From Dipteris shenzhenensis (taxonomy: Eukaryota; Polypodiophyta; Polypodiopsida; Gleicheniales): 64,000 bases of DNA. The position numbers were made by a program, and so were the translations under genes. Below are positions 51,913 through 63,396 of the stretch, one piece after another. Below the pieces are notes generated by a model. That model saw nothing but the letters and a program-made list of their open reading frames with translations, was not told the DNA's origin and ran no database searches. How positions within the stretch are numbered: position 1 is the first letter of the stretch; each line of letters starts with the position of its first letter. The stretch lies in assembly GCA_047967505.1 (NCBI GenBank), contig CM106539.1; one strand, written 5' to 3'.

Positions 51913-54900
51913 ATAGCGTTTGATGCTCTTTCACAGATAGTCACTAAAAAGCTTGACAAGAACAACTTCCCAGCATGGAAGTTTAGAATGACGAATTTCC
52001 TTAAGGAAAAAGGCTATTGGGAGTTCATTACTAGAGTTGAACAAGAACCAGTTATTCCTAATGTTCCCAATCAACAAGAGTTGCAGGCATTTAAAGGATG
52101 GCATGAGAGAGCTAGAAAAGTTATGTACTAGCTGTCTATCAGTATTTCAGATTCTATGGTTGTGCATATTCAGGATGCAAGCACGCCGAAGGAGGCATGG
52201 GATACTTTGACAAAAATGTATAGCACAAATACGAATGACGAATTTCCTTAAGGAAAAAGGCTATTGGGAGTTCATTACTAGAGCTGAACAAGAACCAGTT
52301 ATTCCTAATGTTCCCAATCAACAAGAGTTGCAGGCATTTAAAGGATGGCATGAGAGAGCTAGAAAAGTTATGTACTGGCTGTCTATCAGTATTTCAGATT
52401 CTATGATTGTGCATATTCAGGATGCAAGCACGCCGAAGGAGGCATGGGATACTTTGACAAAAATGTATAGCACAAATACGCAAGCTAGGAAAATGCGGCT
52501 TAAGCAAGAGTTGCATAATGTGCAAAGAGAAAATATGAGCATCAATGACTACCACATGAAGGTGAAGGAGATTGCAGATGCACTTGCTTCCATTGAGTCG
52601 CTAGTGGAAGGTGATGATTTGGTTTCTGTGACCTTGAATGGTCTTGGAAAGAATTATGCACAATTCTGGACATCCATTGCCATGCGTGAGAATTTTCTTG
52701 ATTTTGGGAGTTGATTGCTCTTCTAATTTCTGAAGAGCAGAGAAATGGTGGTGCATCTTCTTCAGGAGGAACTTCAAAAGAAGATGTCTTCTACTCAAAT
52801 GCTGGAAGAGGTAGAGGCAGAGGTAGAGCACGATCTAGAGGCTATGGCAGAAATCAGAATATGCAGCAAATTCAAGAAAACCAATCCTATGGAGGAGGAC
52901 GTGGTAACCTTAGAGGCAGGGGGAGCCAAAGAGGTCATGGTGGACAGCAGAGAGGCCAAAATGCAAACAGCAATGTTGAATGCTACTACTGTGGTAAAAT
53001 GGGTCATATGGCTAAGGACTGCTACAAAAAGCAGAATGACATCATGAATGGAAAATTGCAACAAGGCAATTATGCATCCTCTAGTAGACAGGGTGATGAC
53101 AGAAATGAGCATTTGTTTATGGTGCAGCACATGACCAATTCTGTGACAAGTGCAGAAGAAAGCAATGATGTGTGGTATGTTGACTCAGGTGCCTCAAACC
53201 ACATGACATGTCATGCAGAATGGATGCACGATGCAAAGAAAATGGAAAGACTAGAATTTGTGGAGATTGGTGGTGATACTGCACATCCTATTGTGCAGAT
53301 TGGCAAAATTCCTTTGTCTATGCAGGATGCAAAAAAGAAATATCTGTCTGATGTATTTCATGTCATGAATATCACCAAGAACCTGGTTTCTATTGGTCAA
53401 ATGGTTGAGTACGGCTTGCAGGTCAGATTTAATCCTCATGGATGCTTTGTTGAGGATATGAAAAATAAAGGTCGCTTGATAGCAAAAGGGAAGAAGAAGG
53501 GCAAGATGTTTACATTGGATGCGGACATGCACGAATTGAGTGCAGCAATGTTTGCACATGGGACTGATGTAGTTGTTGATATTGATATCTGGCATAAATG
53601 CATTGGTCATGTTAATGTACAACGACTTAAATTAATGCTTGCCAAAAAAATTGTTGCAAGGATTGCCTAAGTTCAAGGTTGCAGAAATGCATAAGGTATG
53701 TGAAGCCTATCAATGTGGAAAATAGGCAAGGAAACCATTTCCTAGACATGTTCAAGAGAGTAAGAGGCCATTGGAATTAATCCACACTGACGTGTGGACT
53801 ACTAAAGCTGCATCTATTGGAGGTTGTCATTATTTTGTCACTTTTATTGATGACTATAGCAAAAAAGTTTGGGCATATTTTATGAAAAATAAAAGTGAAG
53901 TGTTTGGGCATTTCAAAGCTTTTAAAGCTATGGTTGAGAAAGAAACAGTCCTGCAAATAAAATGCCTAAGGTCAAATGGAGGGGGAGAGTACCTCTCAAA
54001 TGAGTTTGCAAGGTTCCTACAGGAGCATGGCATAAAGCAGCAATATTCATGCAGTCATGCCCCACAACAAAATGGACTTGCCAAAAGGAAAAGCAAGCAT
54101 ATTGGAGAGGTATTTTGTGCCATCCTCAACGAGAAAGACCTGACAAATTATTATTGGGCTGAAGCAGTTGCTACAGCAATCTACATAATGAATAAGACTC
54201 CCACTGCAGCAATACATGGCATGATGCCAGAGGATAGGTATACTGATAGGAAACCAAATATCTCTCATTTGAAAGTTTTTGGTTGCATTGGTTCATGTGC
54301 CAGATGAGTTGAGATTCAAGTTGAGATCCAAAAGCTGAGAAGTGCATCTTTATTGGTTATTCTCTGTAGTAGAAAGAGTATAGATGCTATAACCCTTCTA
54401 CTCGTAAGTTTACAGTGAGCAGAGATGTTGTTTTTTATGAGATGAGCAGCTGGTATAAACCAATGAATGTGATTGATGATGTAGACGCACAAAATGGTAA
54501 TGCTACATAGAATTCACAGTAGCAATCACAAAATATTAGTGGACCTGTAGTGTCCTCTAGTAGTGGTTCACGTACTTTGCCATGGACAAGGAGATTGAGA
54601 TCAAGAGAATCTCCTCAAAGCAATGCAGATAGTGGTATGCAAGTATCACAAATGGGAAAAGAGAAACTAGATCAGCCCATGGTTGACGTGAATGCAGGTC
54701 ACTCTTATGTGGATGGTGAATCCAGTGGCTCAAAATAGAGCCTTGATGATGAGTTGAGTATTCCTTGTGTTGTTACACTTGGAGTAAGAAAGACAAGGGA
54801 TGTTTTGAGAGCACCTAGTAGTGAGCCTATTTTGTCCAGGTCTACCAAAGTTAAGTAGAACCCACTTCTTTTGAGCAAGCCATGGGAAAAGAAAAATGGG

Positions 54901-56416
54901 AGAAATAAATGGATGAAGAAATGGATGCCTTGGAAGCAAATGCTACATGGGAATTGGTGCCTTTGCCTAAAGACAAGAATGCAATTGGCTGCAAGTGGGT
55001 TTATAAGGTGAAGCACAATGCAAATGGTTCTGTGAGCAGATATAAGGCAAGAATAGTTGTCAAGGGGTATGCACACACATATGGCATTGATTATGAAGAA
55101 ACATTCACTCTGGTTGCAAGGATGGCAATTGTAAGAATAGTCATTACTATGGCTGCATCGAAGGGATGGTCTTTACATCAGATGGATGTAAAGAATGCCT
55201 TCTTGCATGGTGATTTGCAAGAAGAGGTCTATATGGAGTAGCTACCAGGTTATGCACATGCTGTTCACCCTAAGTTTGTTTGCAGGTTGAAGAAAGCATT
55301 GTATGGCTTGAAGCAAGCACCCAGAGCATGGTCTGTCAAGATAGGATAGTATCTTGTCACTATTGGTTTTGAGATTTCCACGGCATATTTCTCACTTTAT
55401 GTGAGAAAAACAGAGAAATGTATTATGCTACTTGTCATTTATGTTGATGATTTGATCATCACAAGTGATAGTGAGGAAGATATCCTTCATGTGAAAATGC
55501 TATTTAAGTAGAAGTTTGAGATGAAGGATTTGGGAGAGCTACGTTACTTCTTGGGCATTGAGATGATTAGATCCACAAGTGGGATATGGCTCTTGCAGAG
55601 GTAGTATGGATTGGACATGCTATCCAAATATGCGATGACACGTTGTAAGCCTATTTCAGTTCCTTTGGAGTAGAATGTGAAGCTCAGCGTAGATGCAGGT
55701 GAGCTTCTTGCACACCCTACTATGTATAGACGCATAGTAGGAAGTTTGATTTATATGACTATTACCAGGCCAAATTTGAGCTATGCTGTTGGGTTGGTAA
55801 GTTAGCAGGCTCTAAGGAAACCACATTTGGATGCGGTTAGACGCATACTGAGGTATGTGGCCCACATTACAGTATGGACTATTTTATGAGACTAGGGTTC
55901 AAATACAGTTGCATGGATACATTGCTAATTGGGCTAGTAGTATTTCTGATAGACGATCTACTAGTGGATATGCGTGCCCTTTTGGGAGTGTTGCGGTCAC
56001 TTGGAGTAGCAAGAAATAGCCTATAGTTGCCTTATCGAGCATAGAGGCTGAGTATAGGGGTGCAGCAATGGCTGCATGTGAGGTAGCTTGGTTGCGTAAG
56101 CTACTTTATGATATGAATGGGCCAGGTGTCATTTATTATGACAACATGAGTAGTATACACTTGGCAAGTAACCCAGTCTATCATGCTAGAGCAAAGCACA
56201 TTGAGGTGCATTATCACTATGTGCGGGAGAAAGTTCTAGTAGGTTTAATCGATCTGGTTTATGTTAGCATAGAGGATCAGGTAGTTGACATATTCACGAA
56301 GGCATTGGGTGCAGAGAAGCTGCACAAGTTCAGAGACCTACTTGGTGTGCAAGAATTGGGATTGAGATCGAGGGGGAGTGTTGAGATATCAAGCTCCACT
56401 CGTGATATGCCAGGGT
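51913..56416 (+). pseudogene. gag-pol: Copia B Gag-Pol, heavily decayed
   Basis: The start codon reads ATA (51913-51915). A 247-bp tandem duplication shifts the frame in gag. A 1-bp loss near 52705 shifts it again. CCHC (CYYCGKMGHMAKDC, 52980), protease DSGASNHMTC, integrase DVWTTKAAS and SNGGGEY (Asp to Asn), RT fragments with YVDDLIITSDS (55440) and RNase H pieces remain. About 75 bp before RT are missing near 54857. Many TAG stops stand where relatives have CAG or TGG. Confidence 0.9.
51986..52479 (+). repeat. 247-bp tandem duplication in copia B gag
   Basis: GAATGACGAATTTCC starts at 51986 and 52233; the two units differ at three positions. At one of these the first unit has TAG where the second keeps TGG (Trp), so that stop arose after the duplication. 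Confidence 0.92.
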
Positions 56417-56727
56417 GACCATTGTGCATTTATGTCACAGCTGCAGATGCAGTTGGTACACTGCCCATGAATAATAGCTGGATGACAACTATCTTTATGT
56501 ACTCTAGTTAGTGGCTGAGTTAGTATGCCACCTAGGTTAGCTGAGTTTGGTTTAAGACCCACATATAGGGTTCATCTATTCCTTTTGTACTTAGAGATAG
56601 TTCTTTTGGTTTTCACAACTAAGAAGAGGAAAACTGTTTTTAGGCTCAACCTTTGTGTGTATTCCCCCATTGTGTATGTGAGAAAGTTGCAAGTGACACT
56701 CCTTACTTCTCTCCCACTCTCTTCACA
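56379..56727 (+). repeat. Copia B 3' LTR
   Basis: 349 bp with polypurine tract CGAGGGGGAG before it. Lacks the ACCGATTTGTTGGC part present in the left LTR. Confidence 0.92.
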
Positions 56728-56732
56728 TGGCC

Positions 56733-57079
56733 TGTGTACTAAATGTTATGACCACTTAGGAATTATAAATACAAATATTGTAATTTCTCTGCAAAAGAAA
56801 AAAGGATTGCTCAGAAACTATTGCAACTATACAATCGTGGGGAGCTTGTTTCTGCTTTGGCTATTTTTGTTGCACAAATGCATACCAAGATGAACCTATG
56901 CACTCTGTGTCATTTTGGTGGCTCACTAGAATGTGGGACATGCAAATAGGCTCTTATCAAGGAGTATGAGGCAAAGAGAAAGTGCGAATACTGGCTTAAG
57001 GTGAAGCTGCAAGCAAACTCTATGGACTTGAATGTTGCAAAGCGTCAGAAGATTTCTCTTGATGTTGTGAGGTACTTCA
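56733..57079 (+). pseudogene. Short unrecognised fragment with CxxC pairs
   Basis: Between copia B and copia I one plus-strand frame reads KMNLCTLCHFGGSLECGTC, a TAG, then a Lys-rich helical text (KEYEAKRKCEYWLKVKL) to the edge of copia I at 57079. The spacing CxxC...CxxC looks like a zinc-binding loop. With the CxxC text at about 50600 on the other side of B it may be an interrupted gene or transposase, but the parts cannot be joined with confidence. Confidence 0.3.
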
Positions 57080-57431
57080 TGTGAAGATAGTGGGAGAGAG
57101 GGAAGGAGTCTCACTTGCGGCTTTCTCACATGCACAATGGGGGAATACACACAAAGGTGGAGGCTGAAAACAGTTTTCCTCTTCTTAGTTGTGAAAGCCA
57201 AAAGAACTCTAGTACAAAGAAATAGAAGAACCCTATATGTGGGTCTCAAACCAAACTCAACTAACTAAGGTGGCATACTAACTGAGCCACGAACTAGTGT
57301 AGATAAGGATAGCTGTCATCCAGCTATTATTGGTGGGCGGTGTACCAACCGCATCTGTAGCTAACAAGTCGGTGACATAAATGCACAACAGTCACCCTGG
57401 CATATCATGAGTGGAGCTCGATATCTCAGCA
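57080..57431 (-). repeat. Copia I 3' LTR
   Basis: 352 bp, C-type sequence. Its inner end reads CTCAGCA where others have CTCAACA, so the LTR start is TGCTGAG on the element strand. Confidence 0.93.
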
Positions 57432-57447
57432 CTCCCCCTCGAGCTCA

Positions 57448-60400
57448 ATCCCAATTCCTGCACACCAAGCAGGTCTCTGAACTTGCAGAGCTTCTCTGCG
57501 CCCAATGCCTTTGTGAATATGTCAGCTACCTGATCCTCTGTGCTGACATAAACTAGATCAATAAGACCTAGTAAAACTTCTCCCACACATAGTGATAATG
57601 CACCTCAATGTGCTTTGGTCTAGCATGATAGACTGGGTTATTTGCCAAGTGTATATTGCTCATGTTGTCATAATAAATGACAGCTGGCCCATCTGTAGAC
57701 TGATGCATATCATAGAGTAGCTTATGCAACCAAGCTACCTCACATGCAGCCATTGCTGCACCCTTGTATTCAGCCTCTGTGCTCGACAAGGCAACTGTAG
57801 GCTATTTCTTGCTGCTCCAAGTGACTGCAGCACTCCCAAAAGAGAACACATATCCACTGGTAGATCGTCTATCAGAAATACTACCAGCCCAGTGTATCCA
57901 TGCAACTTTATCTGAACCCCAGCCTCATAAAATAGTCCATACTGCAATGTGGACTTCACATACCTGAGTATGCGTCTAGCCGCATCCAAATGCGGTTTCC
58001 TTGGAGCCTGCATAAACTGACTTACCAATCCAATAGCATAGCTTAGATCTGGCCTGGTAATGGTCATATAAATCAAACTTCCTACTATGCATCTGTACAT
58101 AGTAGGGTCTTCCAAAAGCTCACCTGCATCTGTGCTCAGCTTCACATTCTGCTCCAAAGGAATTGAAATAGGCTTACAGCCTGTCATCCCATATTTGGAC
58201 AGCATGTCCAATCCATACTGCCTCTGCAAGAGCTGTAAACAAATTACAAACAAACTCAGGATGAATAGCATGAACATAACCTGCTGGCTGCTCCATAAAG
58301 ACCTCTTCTTGCAAATCACCATGCAAGAAGGCATTCTTTACATCCATCTGATGTAAAGACCATCCCTTTGATGCAGCCATAGCAATGGCTGCTCTTACGG
58401 TTGCCATCCTTGCAACCGGATTGAAAGTTTCTTCATAATCAATGCCATATGTCTGTGCATACCCCTTGACAACTAATCTTGCCTTGTATCTATGCACAAA
58501 ACCATCTGCATTGTGCTTGATCTTATAAACCCACTTACAGCCAATTGCATTCTTTTCTTTAGGCAAAGACACCAATTCCCATGTAGCATTTGCATCCAAG
58601 GCATCCATTTCTTCATCCATGGCTTTCTCCCATTTTTCATTTCCCATGGCTTGCTCAAAATAAGTGGGTTCTGGTTCTTGTATCACTTTGACCATATAGG
58701 CATAGTGAATGGCTATAAATCCATCATATTTTAGCCTATCCACAGGATACCTAACCCTGGTAGACCTACGCAAAATAGGCTCACTTCGAGGTGCTCTCAA
58801 AACATCCCTGGTCTTCCTTACTCCAGGTGTAATAACAGAAGGAATACCCAACTCATCATCAATGCTCTGTTCAGAGCCACTGGATCTCGGGGGGTCACTC
58901 ATCATATGTAACCCTATCACGTGAGTTCAACAAAAGGATATTTTTTATTTCTAAAATTTACAAAAATAAATATACATAAGGGACTATTTAAAATAGTTTT
59001 GGAAAAATTTATAGATTTGTATAGAAAAGGGGTACATTTTATTGATGAAAAAGTTTACAGATAAGGGATTTTAAATTTAGGCCTTGAACGCACATGATAT
59101 AGAGGGTTTATACATAGTGACCCCCTTGAGCACTGGATTCCCCATCCACATAAGAGTGACCTGCATTCACATCAAACATGGGCTGATCTACCTTCTCTTT
59201 TCCTTTTCGTGATACCTGCATACCACTCTCTGCATTGCTTTGAGGAGATTCTCTTGATCTCAATTTGCCTATCCATGGCGAAGTATGTGAACCATTGCTA
59301 GAGGACACTCTAGGTCCACTAATATTTTGTGATTGTTGCTGTGAATTCTGTGCAGCATTACCATTTTGTGCATCTACATCAATCATTACATTTACTGGTT
59401 TATACCAGCTGCTCATCTCATCAAAAACAACATCTCTGCTCACTGTGAACTTTTGTGTAGAAGGGTTATAGCATCTATACCCTTTCTGCTGCAGATAATA
59501 ACTAATAAAGACGCACTTCTCAGCTTTTGGATCCAACTTGGACCTCAACTCATATGGCACATGGACATAGGCAATGCAACCAAAAATTTTCAAATGAGAA
59601 ATATCTGGTTTCCTACCAGTATATATCTCCTCTGGCGTCATGCCATGTATTGCTGCAGTGGGAGTCCTGTTCATTATATAAACTACTGTAGCAACTGCTT
59701 CAGCACAATAATAATCTGGTAGATATTTTTCATTTAGCATGGCTCGAGATACCTCTCCAATATGCCTGTTTTTCCTTTTTGCAATTCCATTTTGCTATGG
59801 GGTATGACTGCATGAATATTGTTGCTTTATGCCATGCTCCTGCAGGAACCTTGCAAACTCATTTGAGAGGTACTCTCCCCCTCCATCTGACCTTAGGCAT
59901 TTTATTTGCAGGCCTGTTTCTTTTTCAACCATAGCTTTGAAAGCTTTGAAGTGCCCAAACACTTCACTTTTCTTTTTCATAAAGTACACCCAAAGTTTTC
60001 TGCTAAAGTCATCAATAAATGTGACAAAATAGTGACAGCCTCCAATAGATGCAGCTTTAGTAGTCCACACATCAGAGTGGATTAATTCCAATGGCTTTTT
60101 ACTCTCTTGAACATGCCTAGGAAAAGGTTTCCTTGCCTATTTCCCAAATTGACAGGCTTCACAAACCTTGTGCATTTCTGCAACCTTGAATTTAGGCAAT
60201 CTTGCAACAATATTTTAGGCTTGCATTGATTTAAGTCGCTGTATATTAACATGACCAATGCGTTTGTGCCAGATATCAATATCTGCAACTACACCGGTCC
60301 CATGTGCAAACATTGCTGCACTCAATTCAGGCATGTCCGCATCCAGCGTAAACATCCTGCCCTTCTTCTTTCCTTTTGCTATCAAGCGATCATTATTTTT

Positions 60401-61705
60401 TATATCCTCAACAAAGCATCCATGAGGATTGAATCTGACCTGCAAGCCCTGCTCAACCATTTGACCAATAGAAACCAGGTTCTTGGTGATGTTCGGGACA
60501 TGAAATACATCAGACAAGAATTTCTTTTTCCCATCCTGCATAGACAAAGGAATTTTGCCAATCTGCACAATAGGATGTGCACTATCATCACCAGTCTCCA
60601 CAAATCCTGGTTTTTCCATTTTCCTTGCATCCTGCATCCATTCAGCATGACCTGTCATGTGGTTTGACACACCTGAGTCAACATACCACACATCATTGCT
60701 TTCTTCCGCACTTGTCACAGAATTTGTCATATGCTGTACCATAAACAAATGCTCATTTCTGTCATCAACCTGTCTACTAGAGGATGCATAATTGCCTTGC
60801 TGCAGTTTTCCATTCATAATGTCATTCTGCTTTCTATAGCAGTCCTTAGCCATATGACCCATTTTGCCACAATAGTAGCATTCAACATTGCTGTTTGCAT
60901 TTTGGCCTCTCTGCCATCCACCATGGCCTCTTTGGCTCCCCCTGCCTCTAGAGTTACCACGTACTCCTGCATAGGACTGGTTTTCTTGCGTTTGCTGCAT
61001 ATTTTGATTTCTACCATGGCCTGCAGATCGGCCTCCTCTACCTCTGCCTCTACCTCTGCGAGCATTTGAGTAGAAGACAGTTTCTTTTGAAGTTCCTACT
61101 GAAGAAGATGCACCCCCATTTCTCTGCTCTTCAGAAATTAGAAGAGTAATCAACTCCTCAAAATCAGGAAATTTTTCACGGACGGTAATGGATGTCCAGA
61201 ACTGTGCATAATCCTTTCCTAGACCATTCAAGGTCACAACAACTAAATCGTCATCATCCACTGGCGACCCAATGGAAGCAAGCGCATCTGCAATTTTCTT
61301 CACCTTCATGTGGTAGTCATTGATGCTCATATTTTCTCTCTGCACATTGTGCAGCTCTTGCTTGAGCTGCATTTTCCTGGCCTGCGTATTTGTGCTATAG
61401 ATTTTAGCCAAAGTATCCCATGCCAGCTTGGGCGTACTTGCATCCTCAATATGCACAATCATTGAATCTAAAATACTGATAGACAGCTAGTACATAAATT
61501 TTCTGGCTCTCTCATGCCATCCTTTAAATGCCTGCATTTCCTATTGATTGGGAACATTAGGAAGAATTGGTTCTTCTTCATTTCCTGTAATGAACTCCCA
61601 GTAGCCTTTTCCCATCAAGAAATTCGTCATTCTAAACTTCCATGCCTGGAAGTTGTTCTTGTCAAGCTTTTCAGTGACAATCTGTGAAAGAGAATCAGAT
61701 GCCAT
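57448..61705 (-). pseudogene. gag-pol: Copia I Gag-Pol, RT core deleted
   Basis: Starts at ATG 61705. Gag, CCHC CYYCGKMGHMAKDC, protease (DSGVSNHMTG), integrase zinc and catalytic parts (DVWTTKAAS, SDGGGEY) and the RT start are well kept. At about 58236 the segment from KKALYGLKQ through YVDD to about SPSGI is missing, with an 11-bp filler, so no active RT is possible. A MITE at 58886-59130 splits the integrase-RT linker. Stops lie near 61490, 60220, 60140, 59795 and 57813. Confidence 0.92.
58886..59130. mobile_element. MITE copy 3, hAT-like (245 bp)
   Basis: Same orientation as copy 1. Ends CTCGGGGGGTCACT and AGTGACCCCCTTGAG; CACTGGAT at 58878-58885 is repeated at 59131-59138. The empty site is seen in A and C (GAGCCACTGGATTCACC on this strand). 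Confidence 0.94.
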
Positions 61706-62247
61706 TACAGAACACTGCAAAATATTCTGTCACTGCAAAAACACAGCTTTTGCCTCACACGGGCAGATCTGCAAAACTGACGAAAGTGGTATTTCACCAC
61801 ACAGTCACTTCCTAGTGACAATTTTGCATCAACAGGCAACAAGCATGAATCTGCAACTCCCAATATCTCTACACACAGGCATACATCGCAATTTCTACGG
61901 CAACTTTTCACCGACTAGCCGAGCAGTGGTTGCACAGCAAAAGCAGGGCCTTTTTCTGAGTGCCTGCGGAGAACTTCCGCCTCCAAAACGGGCCCCAAAA
62001 TGACCTCGAATCAGAAAAATAAAGTCACCAAGGGCTTCTCCTTCTCTCGTAGCATATGATGCCCTCTCACCACACCGTGAAGGGCGTCTCAATCTGAGAC
62101 AGTGCACTCTTGCACTTCCGGCTGTGCTACCTGCAGAGATTTGCTCCCAAACTCGAAAAAGGAAAGCAACGCTTGTCCTCTTACTAGGACACTGCGAACT
62201 TGGTTTGCTTTCTTGAGCCCCTTACCACGAACAAGGCTTTGATACCA
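61706..62247 (-). other. Copia I leader and primer site
   Basis: 540-bp leader like that of C. The primer-site complement (GGCTTTGATACCA, one change) is at 62235-62247. Confidence 0.85.
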
Positions 62248-62521
62248 TGTGAAGATAGTGGGAGAGAGGGAAGGAGTCTCACTTGCGGCTTTCTCACATG
62301 CACAATGGGGGAATACACACAAAGGTGGAGGCTGAAAACAGTTTTTCTCTTCTTAGTTGTGAAAGCCAAAAGAACTCTAGTACAAAGAAATAGAAGAACC
62401 CTATATGTGGGTCTCAAACCAAACTCAACTAACTAAGGTGGCATACTAATTGAGCCATGAACTAGTGTAGATAAGGATAGCTGTCGTCTAGCTATTATTG
62501 GTGAGTGGTGTACCAACCGCA
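62248..62521 (-). repeat. Copia I 5' LTR, truncated by J insertion
   Basis: First 274 bp of the LTR, ending in ACCAACCGCA. The remaining ~78 bp (starting TCTGTAGC) are absent here and expected beyond the window on the other side of J. Confidence 0.9.
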
Positions 62522-62819
62522 TGTTGAGATATCAAGCTCTACCCCCGATATATCTCCTGGATGACTATCATTTATGTCACCGCCTATGTTAGTTGTACTC
62601 GTGGTGTAGTTAGACTACCACGTATGTTTTTGGTTCGGGTTCACATATGAACCACGTATTCTAGGGTTTGACATATAGGGTATTTCCCTCTTCTATTGTA
62701 TTGTTGTTGTGTGCAAAAGTGAAGAAAGGCTTCACCCTCCAACCTTGTGTCCTCTCTCTTTTGTGTGTTGTGAAGAAAGCTGAACTTGAGTCTCCTATCT
62801 CTCTCCCTTATTCTTTACA
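62522..62819 (+). repeat. Copia J 5' LTR
   Basis: 298 bp, TGTTGAGATATCAAGC to TTCTTTACA. Shares the first ~15 and last ~60 bases with the C family but differs in the middle, which marks a separate subfamily. Confidence 0.9.
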
Positions 62820-62832
62820 TGGTATCAGAGCC
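62820..62832 (+). other. Copia J primer binding site
   Basis: TGGTATCAGAGCC, complement of initiator tRNA-Met. The leader continues to 63396. It includes a repeated TTTGC.CTTGTGAGGC word (about 63306-63352), absent from C. Confidence 0.88.
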
Positions 62833-63396
62833 TTGTTCGTGGTAAGGAGCTCAAGAAAGAAAGCCAAGTTTGTGGTGTCCTTGTAAGAGGACCAGTGTTG
62901 CTTTCCTATTTCGAGTTTGGGAGCAAATCTCTGCAGGTAGCATAGCCAGAAGTGCAGGAGTGCACTGTTTCAGATTGAGAGGCCCTTCGCGGTGTGGCGA
63001 GAGCGCAGTATATGCTGCGGGAGGGGCGAAGCCCTCGGTGACTTTATTTTTTTGATTTGAGGCCGTTTCGGGGCCCGTTTTGAAGGCGGAAGTTCTTCGC
63101 AGGCACTCAGAAAAAGGCCCTGTTTTTCGCTGTGCGACCACTGCGCGGCTAGTCGGTGGAAAGGTGCCACAGAAATTGCATCGTATGCCTGTGTGCAGAG
63201 ATATTGGGAGTTGCAGATTCATGCCTGTTGCCTGTTGATGCAAAATCGTCACTAGGAAGTGACTGTGTGGTGAAATACCACTTTCGTCAGTGTTGCAGAT
63301 CTGCCCCTGTGAGGCTTTTTGCAGAAGTTTTGCTATTTGCCCTTGTGAGGCATTTGCTGTGTTTACAGGTTGCTGTTGCAATTTGTGATTTGTAAA

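Larger units (their letters stand above)
51000..56727 (+). mobile_element. Complete but decayed copia element B (5728 bp)
   Basis: LTRs at 51000-51349 and 56379-56727, flanked by TGGCC on both sides (50995-50999, 56728-56732). Structure is full length, but coding sequence is riddled with stops and indels and the LTRs differ clearly, including a ~14-bp deletion near 56437 in the right one. Older than C. Confidence 0.95.
57080..62521 (-). mobile_element. Copia element I, minus strand, 5' LTR interrupted by J
   Basis: The 3' LTR is 57080-57431 and the polypurine tract complement is 57432-57446. The body holds one MITE, a ~300-bp RT deletion and scattered stops. The 5' LTR begins at 62248 and is cut at 62521 by element J. 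The flank CTTCA (57075-57079) should reappear after the end of the LTR, outside the window. Confidence 0.92.

Noticed and set aside
58225-58260. The RT deletion in copia I as a spliced-out intron copied back into DNA
   Set aside because: In C the lost segment does begin GTTG and end ACAG, but the joint has 11 extra bases, which splicing would not leave.
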